From Streptomyces chilikensis (GTDB taxonomy: Bacteria; Actinomycetota; Actinomycetes; Streptomycetales; Streptomycetaceae), in the NCBI RefSeq assembly GCF_001642695.1, contig NZ_LWCC02000005.1, forward strand, positions 3,403,168 through 3,443,425: DNA of 40,258 bases, given 5' to 3'. Within the stretch, counting starts at the first letter, position 1; each line of letters starts with the position of its first letter. Shown here one piece after another: positions 1-7,337 of the stretch. The position numbers and the translations under genes are program-made. The notes below the pieces were generated by a model that was not told the DNA's origin, did not search any database, and saw only the letters and a program-made list of their open reading frames with translations.

Positions 1-2112
1 CGGGGGCAGCGGGCCACGGCCGCCGCCCCCGGCACCGCCCACGCCCCGCACGCCGCCGCCCACGGCGGGCCCGGCGCCGGCGGCGCGGCCGAGGAGCCCA
101 CCCACGTGGCGCCCAACGTGATGGTGTCGATCGGCGCGCTGCTGCTCGGCATGCTGCTGGCCGCCCTCGACCAGACCATCGTCTCGACCGCGCTGCCCAC
201 CATCGTCAGCGAACTCGGCGGCCTGGAACACCTGTCCTGGGTGGTCACCGCCTACATGCTGGCGGCCACCGCGGCCACCCCGCTGTGGGGCAAACTCGGC
301 GACCAGTACGGACGCAAACGGCTCTTCGAGACCGCCATCGTGATCTTCCTGGCCGGCTCGGCCCTCTGCGGCATGGCGCAGGACATGCCGCAGCTGATCG
401 GCTTCCGGGCCCTCCAGGGCCTGGGCGGCGGCGGGCTGATGGTGCTGGCGATGGCGATCGTCGGAGACCTGGTCCCGCCCCGCGAACGGGGCCGCTACCA
501 GGGCCTGTTCGGCGCCGTCTTCGGCGCCACCAGCGTGCTCGGCCCGCTCCTCGGCGGGCTGTTCACCCAGCACCTGAGCTGGCGCTGGGTCTTCTACGTC
601 AACCTTCCGCTGGGCATCGTGGCGCTGGGCGTGATCGCCGCCGTGATGCACATCCCGCGGCGGCGCGAGAAGCACCGCATCGACTACCTGGGAACCCTGC
701 TGATCGCCTCGGTCGCCACCTGCCTGGTCCTGGTGACCTCGCTCGGCGGCACCACCTGGGCCTGGGGGTCCTGGCAGGTCGTCACCCTGGCGGTGCTCGG
801 CGCGGTGCTGGCGGTGGCGTTCGTGGCGGTCGAACGGCGGGCCGCCGAACCGGTGCTGCCGCTGAAGCTGTTCGCCGTCCGGACCTTCAGCCTGACCGCC
901 GTGATCAGCTTCATCGTCGGCTTCGCCATGTTCGGCGCGATGACCTACCTGCCGACCTTCCTCCAGGTGGTGCACGGCATCTCGCCGACCATGTCCGGCG
1001 TGTACATGCTGCCCATGGTGGCGGGCCTGCTGATCGCCTCCACCGTCTCCGGCCAGGTGGTCAGCCGCACCGGGCGGTGGAAGGTGTTCCCCGTCGCCGG
1101 CACCCTGATCACCGCGATCGGCCTGGTGCTGCTGCACCAGCTGGACGCGACCAGCTCCACCTGGACGATGAGCGCCTACTTCTTCGTCTTCGGCACCGGC
1201 CTCGGCCTGGTCATCCAGGTGCTGGTGCTGATCGTGCAGAACGCGGTCTCCTACCGGGACCTCGGCGTCGCGACCTCCGGAGCCACCTTCTTCCGTTCCA
1301 TCGGCGCCTCGTTCGGCGTCGCGGTCTTCGGCACGGTCTTCGCCGGACGCCTCGGCGACAAACTGGCCGACGCCTTCGGCGGCGTCCGGCTGCCGCCCGG
1401 GGTGACGGTGGACGGCCTGCAGTCCGACTCGCGCACCATCGCCGCGCTGCCCGCCCCCCTGCGCGCCCGCGCCCTGGGCGCGTACTCCGACGCCATCACC
1501 GACGTCTTCCTCTACGCGGCCCCCGTCGCCGCCCTGGCCTTCCTGCTCGCCCTGGCGCTGCGCGAGGACCGGCTGCGCGGCGCGGTGACCACCCCGGACG
1601 CCACCGAGACGCTGGCCAGCAACCCCGTGCAGCGCTCCTCGCACGAGGAGGCGGCACGGGCGCTGTCGGTGCTGGCCACCCGGGAGGGACGGCGCGAGGT
1701 CTACCGGCGGATCACCGAACGGGCCGGTTACGACCTGCTGCCCGCGGCCGGCTGGCTGCTGTTGCGGACCCGCCGGTACGGGTGGACGGAGCCGGCGGTG
1801 CTGGCCGAGTACAGCAGGGTGCCGCTGGAGAGGATCATGGAGGCGGGCCGCCAGGTGGAGGAGCGCGGTCTCGCGGTGCGGCGCGGGCTCGACCTGGAGC
1901 TCACCCCCGCCGGGCACGAGGCGGCCGAACGGCTGTTCCGGGCACGCGAGGAATCGCTCGGCGAGCTGCTGGGCGACTGGTGGGGCCCCGACCGGCCCCG
2001 CGACCTGATCCGGCTGGTCGAGGAGCTGAACGACGAACTGTCCGGCTCGGACGCCGAGCGTCCCCGGTGGACCGGCGGTTCCACCTCCCACCGGTACCGG
2101 CGGGCCGCCTGA
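1..2112 (+). CDS. DHA2-family MFS multidrug exporter with MarR-like C-terminal domain (5' partial)
   Basis: Proton-driven drug exporter of the 14-helix EmrB/QacA (DHA2) type in the inner membrane. The frame is open to the window edge. The first internal start is GTG at 106, but the Ala/His/Pro-rich residues before it look like a normal disordered N-terminus, so the true start probably lies upstream. From 106 there are 668 residues. The MFS loop motif GKLGDQYGRKR is near residues 62-72 and the antiporter-like GPLLGGLF stretch near 147-154. Hydrophobic helices run to about residue 490. Residues about 515-640 are a soluble tail that reads like a MarR winged helix, with a predicted recognition helix, a wing around LDLELTPAGHEAAERLF and a closing amphipathic helix. 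That tail is unusual for the family. Substrate unknown. Confidence 0.88.
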   Translation, partial: RGQRATAAAPGTAHAPHAAAHGGPGAGGAAEEPTHVAPNVMVSIGALLLGMLLAALDQTIVSTALPTIVSELGGLEHLSWVVTAYMLAATAATPLWGKLGDQYGRKRLFETAIVIFLAGSALCGMAQDMPQLIGFRALQGLGGGGLMVLAMAIVGDLVPPRERGRYQGLFGAVFGATSVLGPLLGGLFTQHLSWRWVFYVNLPLGIVALGVIAAVMHIPRRREKHRIDYLGTLLIASVATCLVLVTSLGGTTWAWGSWQVVTLAVLGAVLAVAFVAVERRAAEPVLPLKLFAVRTFSLTAVISFIVGFAMFGAMTYLPTFLQVVHGISPTMSGVYMLPMVAGLLIASTVSGQVVSRTGRWKVFPVAGTLITAIGLVLLHQLDATSSTWTMSAYFFVFGTGLGLVIQVLVLIVQNAVSYRDLGVATSGATFFRSIGASFGVAVFGTVFAGRLGDKLADAFGGVRLPPGVTVDGLQSDSRTIAALPAPLRARALGAYSDAITDVFLYAAPVAALAFLLALALREDRLRGAVTTPDATETLASNPVQRSSHEEAARALSVLATREGRREVYRRITERAGYDLLPAAGWLLLRTRRYGWTEPAVLAEYSRVPLERIMEAGRQVEERGLAVRRGLDLELTPAGHEAAERLFRAREESLGELLGDWWGPDRPRDLIRLVEELNDELSGSDAERPRWTGGSTSHRYRRAA

Positions 2113-2255
2113 ACGGCCCGCGGATCCCCCGGACGCGGCTCCGCGGGCCGGCCCTTGCCGTGAATGCGCCGTTTGAGCGCTGAGGCCGAGGCAAGACGAA
2201 CGGGACGAAGCGGTCCGCGACGAGAGCGGGCCGGGAGCGAACCCGGAAGGCTTCC

Positions 2256-2957
2256 ATGTCCAAAGGCGTGATCATCGCTCTGATCGTCATCGTGGCCGCC
2301 GTCGTGCTGATCGCGGCCTTCATCGCCAAGTCCCGTGGCGCGAACGGCGGCCGCAACCTGCGCAAGCGCTTCGGGCCGGAGTACGAACGAACCGTCGCCC
2401 GGTACGACGGCGACACCGGCGCCGCCGAGCGGGAACTGACCGCCCGGGTCGAGCGCCACGGCCAGCTGCACACGCGGCCGCTGGAGCCCGCCGAGCGGCA
2501 GCGGTACGAGACGCGCTGGGCCGCCGCCCAGGAGCGTTTCGTCGAGTCGCCGCGGGAGGCGGTGACCGAGGCCGACCGGCTGCTCGCCGAACTGGCCGCG
2601 TCCCGGGGCTTCCCGGCCGGCAACGAGTACGAGGAGCAGGTCTCCGCGCTCTCCGTCCACCACCCGCACCACGTGAACGGCTACCGGCGCATCCACCGCG
2701 CGGCGCTGGCCGCCGCCGGCGGCGCCGCCGACAGCAGCTCGGCCACCGAGGAACTGCGTGAGGCACTGGTCGAGGGCCGCGCGCTCTTCGACGAACTGAT
2801 CCACGAGGACCGCACCCACCGCCCGGGCGCCCCCGCGCAGGGCGCACGCGAAGCCCGCGGGCACGGTGAGCGGCACGGCCGCCACGGCGCCGCCGGCGAC
2901 CGGGTCCGGTCCCACCTGCCGGGCACCCTCACCCGGAACCACGCGAAGGGGAGCTGA
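2256..2957 (+). CDS. Single-pass membrane-anchored conserved protein, function unknown
   Basis: A 233-residue protein with one N-terminal membrane helix (about residues 4-24, VIIALIVIVAAVVLIAAFIA) followed by a basic stop. The rest is a helical, charged soluble domain. A block near residues 30-125 (RKRFGPEYERTV, RFVESPREAVTEADRLL, SRGFPAG, VHHPHHVNGYR) is a pattern I recall from small actinobacterial proteins of unknown function. The C-terminal 40 residues are His/Arg/Gly-rich and look disordered. The downstream gene begins three bases after this stop and carries a related module, so the pair is probably one operon. A purine-rich GGAAGG run lies just before the ATG. Function unassigned. Confidence 0.75.
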   Translation: MSKGVIIALIVIVAAVVLIAAFIAKSRGANGGRNLRKRFGPEYERTVARYDGDTGAAERELTARVERHGQLHTRPLEPAERQRYETRWAAAQERFVESPREAVTEADRLLAELAASRGFPAGNEYEEQVSALSVHHPHHVNGYRRIHRAALAAAGGAADSSSATEELREALVEGRALFDELIHEDRTHRPGAPAQGAREARGHGERHGRHGAAGDRVRSHLPGTLTRNHAKGS

Positions 2958-2960
2958 CGC

Positions 2961-3899
2961 ATGAGCGACCGCATGACAGACCGCATCAAGGACCGTCTGA
3001 CCGACCACACCACCGACCACGGAACGGACCGCGCCGACGGCCGCACCGACCACGGCGGCCACACGGGCCACCACGCGGCCCACGCGGCCCACGCGCCCGT
3101 CGGGCACGGCGGCGACGGCACGGGCACCGGAGGATGGGGCCCCGGAGGCTCCCCGGACGCCGCCGTCACCCCGGTCCGTCCACTGAGCGAGCCCGGTGTC
3201 CCGCCGGGCTCCGACAACCACGACCTCCGCAACGAACACGACCGGTCGGCCGGCCAGGGTATCCACAACGGGCAGGTGTTCCAGGACACCCACGACTCCC
3301 CGGACGGCTCCGGCACGCTCGGCGGCCGGGCCACGACCGGCACCCACGGGAGCCACGGCGCCGGCGCGTACGGCGCGCAGGGCACCGGCGTCCAGGGCAC
3401 GGGTGTCCAGGACGACGCGACCACGCACGGCGCGGGCACGCAGGGCACGCACGGCACCGGCAACGTGATCGGGGGCGCGTTCGGCGGCGTCACCGGCACC
3501 GGGGACGGCCACGGCACCCACGGCTACGGCACCCACGGCCAGGGCGCCGACACCCACGGCACCGGCACCCACGGCTCCGCGCGCCACACCGACGACGGTC
3601 CCGGCGAGACCCTGCGCCGGCTGCTGCCCCACGAGGACACGGAGAAGCTGACCCAGCGCGTGCACCACGCCATGGGAAGCTTCGTCGACGAGCCCCGCGG
3701 CTCCGTGGCCGAGGCGGAGAAGATCCTCGACGAGGTCTCCGAGCGCCTCTCCTCCTGCCTGACCGCCCGGCGCCGCACCCTGCGCACCGCCTGGCAGTCC
3801 CTGGGCGACGAGACCGCCGACCCGTCCGCCGACACCGAGCAGCTCCGCCTGATCCTGCGCGACTACCGCGAGCTCACCGAGCGACTGCTGCGCCTCTGA
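2961..3899 (+). CDS. Gly/His/Thr-rich low-complexity protein with C-terminal helical module
   Basis: A 312-residue protein. Residues about 1-35 are rich in Asp, Thr and His. Residues about 110-210 are a strongly repetitive Gly-Thr-His-Gln tract built from units such as THGTGTHG and QGTGVQG. The last 100 residues form a charged helical domain whose core (SFVDEPRGSVAEAEKILDEV) matches RFVESPREAVTEADRLLAEL of the preceding gene, so the two proteins share a module. No signal peptide or membrane helix is visible. An AAGGGGAG ribosome site at the end of the preceding gene supports the ATG. The His-rich tract could bind metal, but nothing proves it. Function unknown. Confidence 0.72.
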   Translation: MSDRMTDRIKDRLTDHTTDHGTDRADGRTDHGGHTGHHAAHAAHAPVGHGGDGTGTGGWGPGGSPDAAVTPVRPLSEPGVPPGSDNHDLRNEHDRSAGQGIHNGQVFQDTHDSPDGSGTLGGRATTGTHGSHGAGAYGAQGTGVQGTGVQDDATTHGAGTQGTHGTGNVIGGAFGGVTGTGDGHGTHGYGTHGQGADTHGTGTHGSARHTDDGPGETLRRLLPHEDTEKLTQRVHHAMGSFVDEPRGSVAEAEKILDEVSERLSSCLTARRRTLRTAWQSLGDETADPSADTEQLRLILRDYRELTERLLRL

Positions 3900-3923
3900 T
3901 CCGACGCGCCGCCCGCGAGAGGA

Positions 3924-4322
3924 TCACCCCCGCCGGGCCCGCCGCTCGGCCAGCACGCCCTCCACGTCGAAGGGCTTGCGGCCCAGCGGCGGGCCCGGCG
4001 GCGGTTTGTACATCATGTCGCGGATCTTGGCGTTGACGTCCTCGAGGATCTTGCGCGCCGCCCGTTCCGTCGGGGCGGCCAGCGCCGCCTCGAGGGCGTC
4101 CTCTGCCTCCTTGCGCAGCGCCAGCGCGGGAGGGAGGACGGACAGGCCCTCGCGGGCCATCTTGCGCTTCACCCACCACAGGTCGTCGTGCGCGGCGCCC
4201 AGGTCGGGCAGGGGCTTGCCCGCGCCCGGCAGGTCGGCGAACTCGCCCCGCGCCTCCGCCTCGCGGATCTGGCGGTCCACCCAGGACTCGAAGTTCACGC
4301 CCGGAGGCTTCCGTTCGGTCAT
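3924..4322 (-). CDS. DUF1992 domain protein (DnaJ-C28-like domain)
   Basis: A 132-residue cytoplasmic protein of the DUF1992 family, also called the DnaJ homologue subfamily C member 28 conserved domain. Family hallmarks are clear: FESWVDRQIREAEARGEFADLPGAGKPLP at the N-terminus, DDLWWVKRKM in the middle and a conserved lysine-arginine pair in the C-terminal helix region. The ATG at 4322 is chosen because the family usually begins a few residues before the FESWVDRQI block; the longer open frame upstream has no such support. The role of the family is unknown. The gene is divergent from the FHA gene, with a 12-bp palindrome (CCGGACGTCCGG, 4340-4351) between them. Confidence 0.85.
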   Translation of the reverse strand: MTERKPPGVNFESWVDRQIREAEARGEFADLPGAGKPLPDLGAAHDDLWWVKRKMAREGLSVLPPALALRKEAEDALEAALAAPTERAARKILEDVNAKIRDMMYKPPPGPPLGRKPFDVEGVLAERRARRG

Positions 4323-4424
4323 GCGTCCATTGTCCCGGACCGGACGTCCGGCGGACGAGTGGCACCGGGCCGATCTATCATCGGCACCGGTCCGCCCGGT
4401 ACGCACCACGAGGAGCTGAGCGCA

Positions 4425-4817
4425 GTGCTCGAACTGACCATGGCCGCCGTCTCCGGCACGGACGAGGGCGCCACGGCCGGCATGCAGATGGCCGACGCGC
4501 CCAGCACCCCCGGCTCGGTGCTGCGGGTCGGCCGGGACAAGGCGGTGTGCCGGCTGGGCACGCCGTCGGACTGGCTGTTCGTCTCCCGGGTCCACCTGGA
4601 GTTCCAGTACGGCTCGGACGGCGTCTGGCACCTGACCTGGCTGCGCGGCTCCCAGCCGGACCCCTCCTCCGAGGTCCGCATCCTGGCGGGCGGAGCCGCC
4701 CACCCGCTGGCCTACGGCGGCACGGTCGCCCTGCCGCCCGGCGGCTCGGGCGAGATCGTGATCCAGGACCGGACCTCGCCCCGCAGCGTCAACGTGGGCT
4801 TCCACCACGAGGCGTGA
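4425..4817 (+). CDS. Stand-alone FHA domain protein
   Basis: A 130-residue protein that is essentially one forkhead-associated (FHA) phosphothreonine-binding domain. The diagnostic elements are the strand-loop RVGRDKAVC (about residues 34-42) and SRVHLEFQY (about 55-63), corresponding to the conserved GR and S-x-x-H positions. The expected Asn-Gly pair is replaced by less typical residues near PRSVNVGF. The GTG at 4425 follows an AGGAG at 4411-4415; the longer open frame upstream would run through the divergent promoter region. In actinobacteria FHA proteins read Ser/Thr kinase signals, but no kinase lies nearby. It probably acts in the cytoplasm. Confidence 0.75.
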   Translation: MLELTMAAVSGTDEGATAGMQMADAPSTPGSVLRVGRDKAVCRLGTPSDWLFVSRVHLEFQYGSDGVWHLTWLRGSQPDPSSEVRILAGGAAHPLAYGGTVALPPGGSGEIVIQDRTSPRSVNVGFHHEA

Positions 4818-4844
4818 CCCGGGGACCGGCCCGGTCGCCCGGCG

Positions 4845-5516
4845 CTACGACAGCACCCGCGCCAGCGCGAACCCGTCATGGCCCTTGACCCCCACCGTCT
4901 GCAGCGCGGTGCCGCTGAGCCGGGGGTGCGAGGCGATCAGCTCCAGCGCGGCGCGGGTCCCGCGGACGTCCGGGGCGTCGCTGCCGGCGTCGGTGACCCG
5001 GCCGCCGCGCACCACGTTGTCCACGACGATCAGGCTGCCCGCCGTGGTCAGCCGCAGCGCCCACTCCACGTAGTGCGGGTTGTTGGCCTTGTCGGCGTCG
5101 ACGAAGACCAGGTCGAACGGGGGCAGGTGCTCGTCGGCCAGCTTCGGCAGCAACTCCAGCGCCGCGCCCACCCGCACCTCCACGACCTCCTCCAGCCCCG
5201 CCCGGGCGAGGTTCCGGCGGGCGACCTCGGCGTGCCGCTCCTCGTACTCCAGGGTGATCAGGCGGCCGCCGGCGGGCAGGGCGCGGGCCAGCCAGATGGC
5301 GCTGTACCCGGCCAGCGTGCCGATCTCCAGGACGGTGCGGGCACCCTGCGTCTCGGCCAGCAGGCGCAGCAGCTTGCCCGCGTTCGGCGACACGCCGATC
5401 GGCGGCAGGCCCGCCTCCTCCGCCTCGCGCAGCGCCGCCGCCAGCACCTCGTCCTCCGGGGCGAGCAGGGCGGACAGATAGCCGTCGACGTCGTTCCAGA
5501 CACCGGGGTCGCTCAT
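4845..5516 (-). CDS. Class I SAM-dependent O-methyltransferase (catechol/caffeoyl-CoA OMT type)
   Basis: A 223-residue methyltransferase of the Methyltransf_3 type, which methylates catechol-like hydroxyls with a divalent metal. The SAM-binding motif is TVLEIGTLAGYSAIWLA (about residues 61-77). The acidic ribose-binding position is in LITLEYEERHAE. The metal/catalytic block LVFVDADKANNPHYVEW and the second metal site VVDNVVRGGRV are intact. ATG at 5516 is preceded by GGGAAAGG. Length is typical of bacterial family members. It converges on the FHA gene with a 27-base gap. Substrate unknown. Confidence 0.9.
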   Translation of the reverse strand: MSDPGVWNDVDGYLSALLAPEDEVLAAALREAEEAGLPPIGVSPNAGKLLRLLAETQGARTVLEIGTLAGYSAIWLARALPAGGRLITLEYEERHAEVARRNLARAGLEEVVEVRVGAALELLPKLADEHLPPFDLVFVDADKANNPHYVEWALRLTTAGSLIVVDNVVRGGRVTDAGSDAPDVRGTRAALELIASHPRLSGTALQTVGVKGHDGFALARVLS

Positions 5517-5738
5517 CGGACGGGACCTTTCCCTGGGCTGACCGGACGGGGCGGGGGAGCCGTTCGTCCCTCCGCCCCCGCCCGGATTATGGCCCCGCCC
5601 CGCCCGGGCGCCCAGGTCCGCAACGCGGCCGGGCCGGGGTCCGCGGACGTCCCGTCGCGGGACAGCCGGATGCCGGCGGCGCCGCCGGACCGCTCCCGGA
5701 AGGCGTGGGGGACGCGGTGGCGGCCCCTCGCCGCGGAA

Positions 5739-5780
5739 CACGGATCACGGATCACGGACCACGGATCACGGACCACGGAG
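5739..5780 (+). repeat. Six tandem copies of CACGGAN (7 bp)
   Basis: Six head-to-tail 7-base units, CACGGA followed by T, T, C, T, C and G, end 15 bases before the -35 hexamer of the acetyltransferase gene. The unit is not a multiple of three and lies outside the gene. Confidence 0.9.
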
Positions 5781-5794
5781 CCGGGAAAATCGGG

Positions 5795-5823
5795 TTGGCG
5801 GACCGGCGCCGTGCGGTGAGAAT
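5795..5823 (+). promoter_or_regulatory. Predicted leaderless promoter of the GNAT gene
   Basis: TTGGCG at 5795-5800 and GAGAAT at 5818-5823 are separated by 17 bp. The ATG lies seven bases after the -10 box, so the transcript probably starts at or next to the ATG. Confidence 0.55.
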
Positions 5824-5830
5824 CCCCGGC

Positions 5831-6337
5831 ATGACACCTCGCACCGCCGCCGCATGGTCGGTCGCCCCCGAGGACGTGGCCTCCGCCGGGGCCGCGGCGC
5901 TCTGGCGGGAGTACTACACCGAGGTCAGCGACCGCTGGTACCTGCTGCACGAGGGCCGGCGGACCGACCCGGAGGAGCTGGAGCGGGAGATCGCCGCCGA
6001 CACCGCCGAGGGGCTGCGGCCGCCCGGCGGCGTGCTGCTGGTGGCACGGTACGGGGGCGTGCCGGCCGGGACGGCGGGGGTCCGCCTGGCGGGGGACGGG
6101 GTCGCCGAGCTGAAGCGGGTGTTCCTGCTGCCCGCCCACCGCGGCAAGGGCGGCGCGGCGCTGCTGGTCGCGGCGGCGGAGGAGGCGGCGCGGGCGCTCG
6201 GCGCCCGGCGCATGGTCCTGGACACCCGGGGCGACCTGGTGGAGGCGCGGGCGCTGTACGCCCGGCTCGGGTACCGGGAGACGGAACCGCACAACGACGA
6301 GGCGTACGCCGAGCACTGGTTCGCCAAGGAGCTGTGA
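5831..6337 (+). CDS. GNAT family N-acetyltransferase
   Basis: A 168-residue acetyltransferase that moves an acetyl group from acetyl-CoA to an unknown amine. The GNAT core is plain: beta4 VAELKRVFLLPAHRGKGGAALLV carries the acetyl-CoA pyrophosphate loop R-G-K-G-G (about residues 102-106), followed by the helix and the family-typical end ARALYARLGYRETEPHN. The ATG at 5831 is preferred over an upstream in-frame start because a well-spaced promoter ends seven bases before it and the upstream codons run through the 7-bp tandem repeat. The gene converges on the ECF operon. Confidence 0.87.
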   Translation: MTPRTAAAWSVAPEDVASAGAAALWREYYTEVSDRWYLLHEGRRTDPEELEREIAADTAEGLRPPGGVLLVARYGGVPAGTAGVRLAGDGVAELKRVFLLPAHRGKGGAALLVAAAEEAARALGARRMVLDTRGDLVEARALYARLGYRETEPHNDEAYAEHWFAKEL

Positions 6338-6473
6338 GGCCGCGGGCCCTGGGGTGCGCGCCGGGGCGCGGACCCCGGGACGCAGGCTCCGCCGAGTACC
6401 GGTCGTTCCGCCGGCGCGGCGGCCGGGCGGGCGGCCCCGTCGGCGAGGGGCCCGGCCCGTTCCGCACGGGACG

Positions 6474-7337
6474 TCAGGGCCGCTCGGACGGCTCCGGCTT
6501 CCCGGACGACCCCGGGGCCTCGAACGTCACCGGGGCCTCGAACGCCGCCTGCCGGGTCGCCCGGCGCAGGGCGCGCAGGACGGCGGGGCCGACGGACAGG
6601 GTGAGGACCGTGGTGAGCAGAGCGCGGCCGAGGTCCCAGCCCATGGACGTGGCCAGGCAGTAGGCGGTGAAGCGGGCCAGGTTGTCCGCGAGCGGGGCGC
6701 CGGGGTCGGGCGCGATGGCCGCGGCGACCTGGCCGGCCATGAACGGCCACCCCGCGAGGTTCATCAGGGTGCCGTAACCGAACGCCGCCACGAACCCGTA
6801 CCCGGCGAGCATCCCGATCTCCGCACGGCCGGCGGGGCGGCGGGGGAGGAGGCCCGCGCCCAGGGTGAACCAGCCCAGGGAGAGCATCTGGAACGGCAGC
6901 CAGGGACCCACCCCGCCGGTCAGCAGGGCGGACGCGAACAGGGTCACCGAGCCCAGGACGAAGCCGAAGCCGGGACCCAGGACGCGGCCGGCGAGCACCA
7001 TCAGGAAGAACGTCGGCTCCAGTCCCGCCGTGCCCGCCCCGATCGGCCGCAGCGCGGCGCCCGCCGCGGCGAGCACGCCCAGCATGGCGACCGCCTTCGC
7101 GCCGAGCCCGGACTCGGCGATGGTGGCCGCGGTGACCGCGACCAGGAGCAGCAGCAGCCCGGCGAACAGCCAGGGCGCGTCCTCCTGGTGGGCGGCCACC
7201 GAGGACTCCGGCGGCGCCAGCAGCGGCCACAGGAAGCCCGACAGGCCGACCACGCCGACCAGCAGCAGCGTCAGCGTGGAGCGGGTGCCGAGACGGACGG
7301 CGCGGGCCCCGGACGGGGGCGCGGGGGCCGCGGTCAT
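6474..7337 (-). CDS. ECF transporter S component (predicted corrinoid-specific)
   Basis: Substrate-binding membrane subunit of an energy-coupling-factor importer, 287 residues with about six or seven hydrophobic helices. Readable segments include GLEPTFFLMVLAGRVLGPGFGF and GVGPWLPFQMLSLGW, typical of the bacterial S components of the CbrT/QueT-like kind. It starts with an ATGA overlap with the ATPase gene and is the last gene of an operon that begins behind a cobalamin riboswitch. From that regulation I infer a cobalamin, cobinamide or related substrate; the sequence alone does not prove it. The C-terminal 40 residues are Pro/Ala-rich and disordered. Confidence 0.82.
   Translation of the reverse strand: MTAAPAPPSGARAVRLGTRSTLTLLLVGVVGLSGFLWPLLAPPESSVAAHQEDAPWLFAGLLLLLVAVTAATIAESGLGAKAVAMLGVLAAAGAALRPIGAGTAGLEPTFFLMVLAGRVLGPGFGFVLGSVTLFASALLTGGVGPWLPFQMLSLGWFTLGAGLLPRRPAGRAEIGMLAGYGFVAAFGYGTLMNLAGWPFMAGQVAAAIAPDPGAPLADNLARFTAYCLATSMGWDLGRALLTTVLTLSVGPAVLRALRRATRQAAFEAPVTFEAPGSSGKPEPSERP

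Noticed and set aside
1728-3668. 646-codon frame on the minus strand
   Set aside because: Antisense to three well-supported genes; low-complexity Val/Gly/Ala sequence with no family features.
4188-4424. Upstream extension of the FHA frame
   Set aside because: It runs antisense through the DUF1992 start and the divergent gap; the GTG at 4425 has an AGGAG and starts the conserved domain at normal distance.
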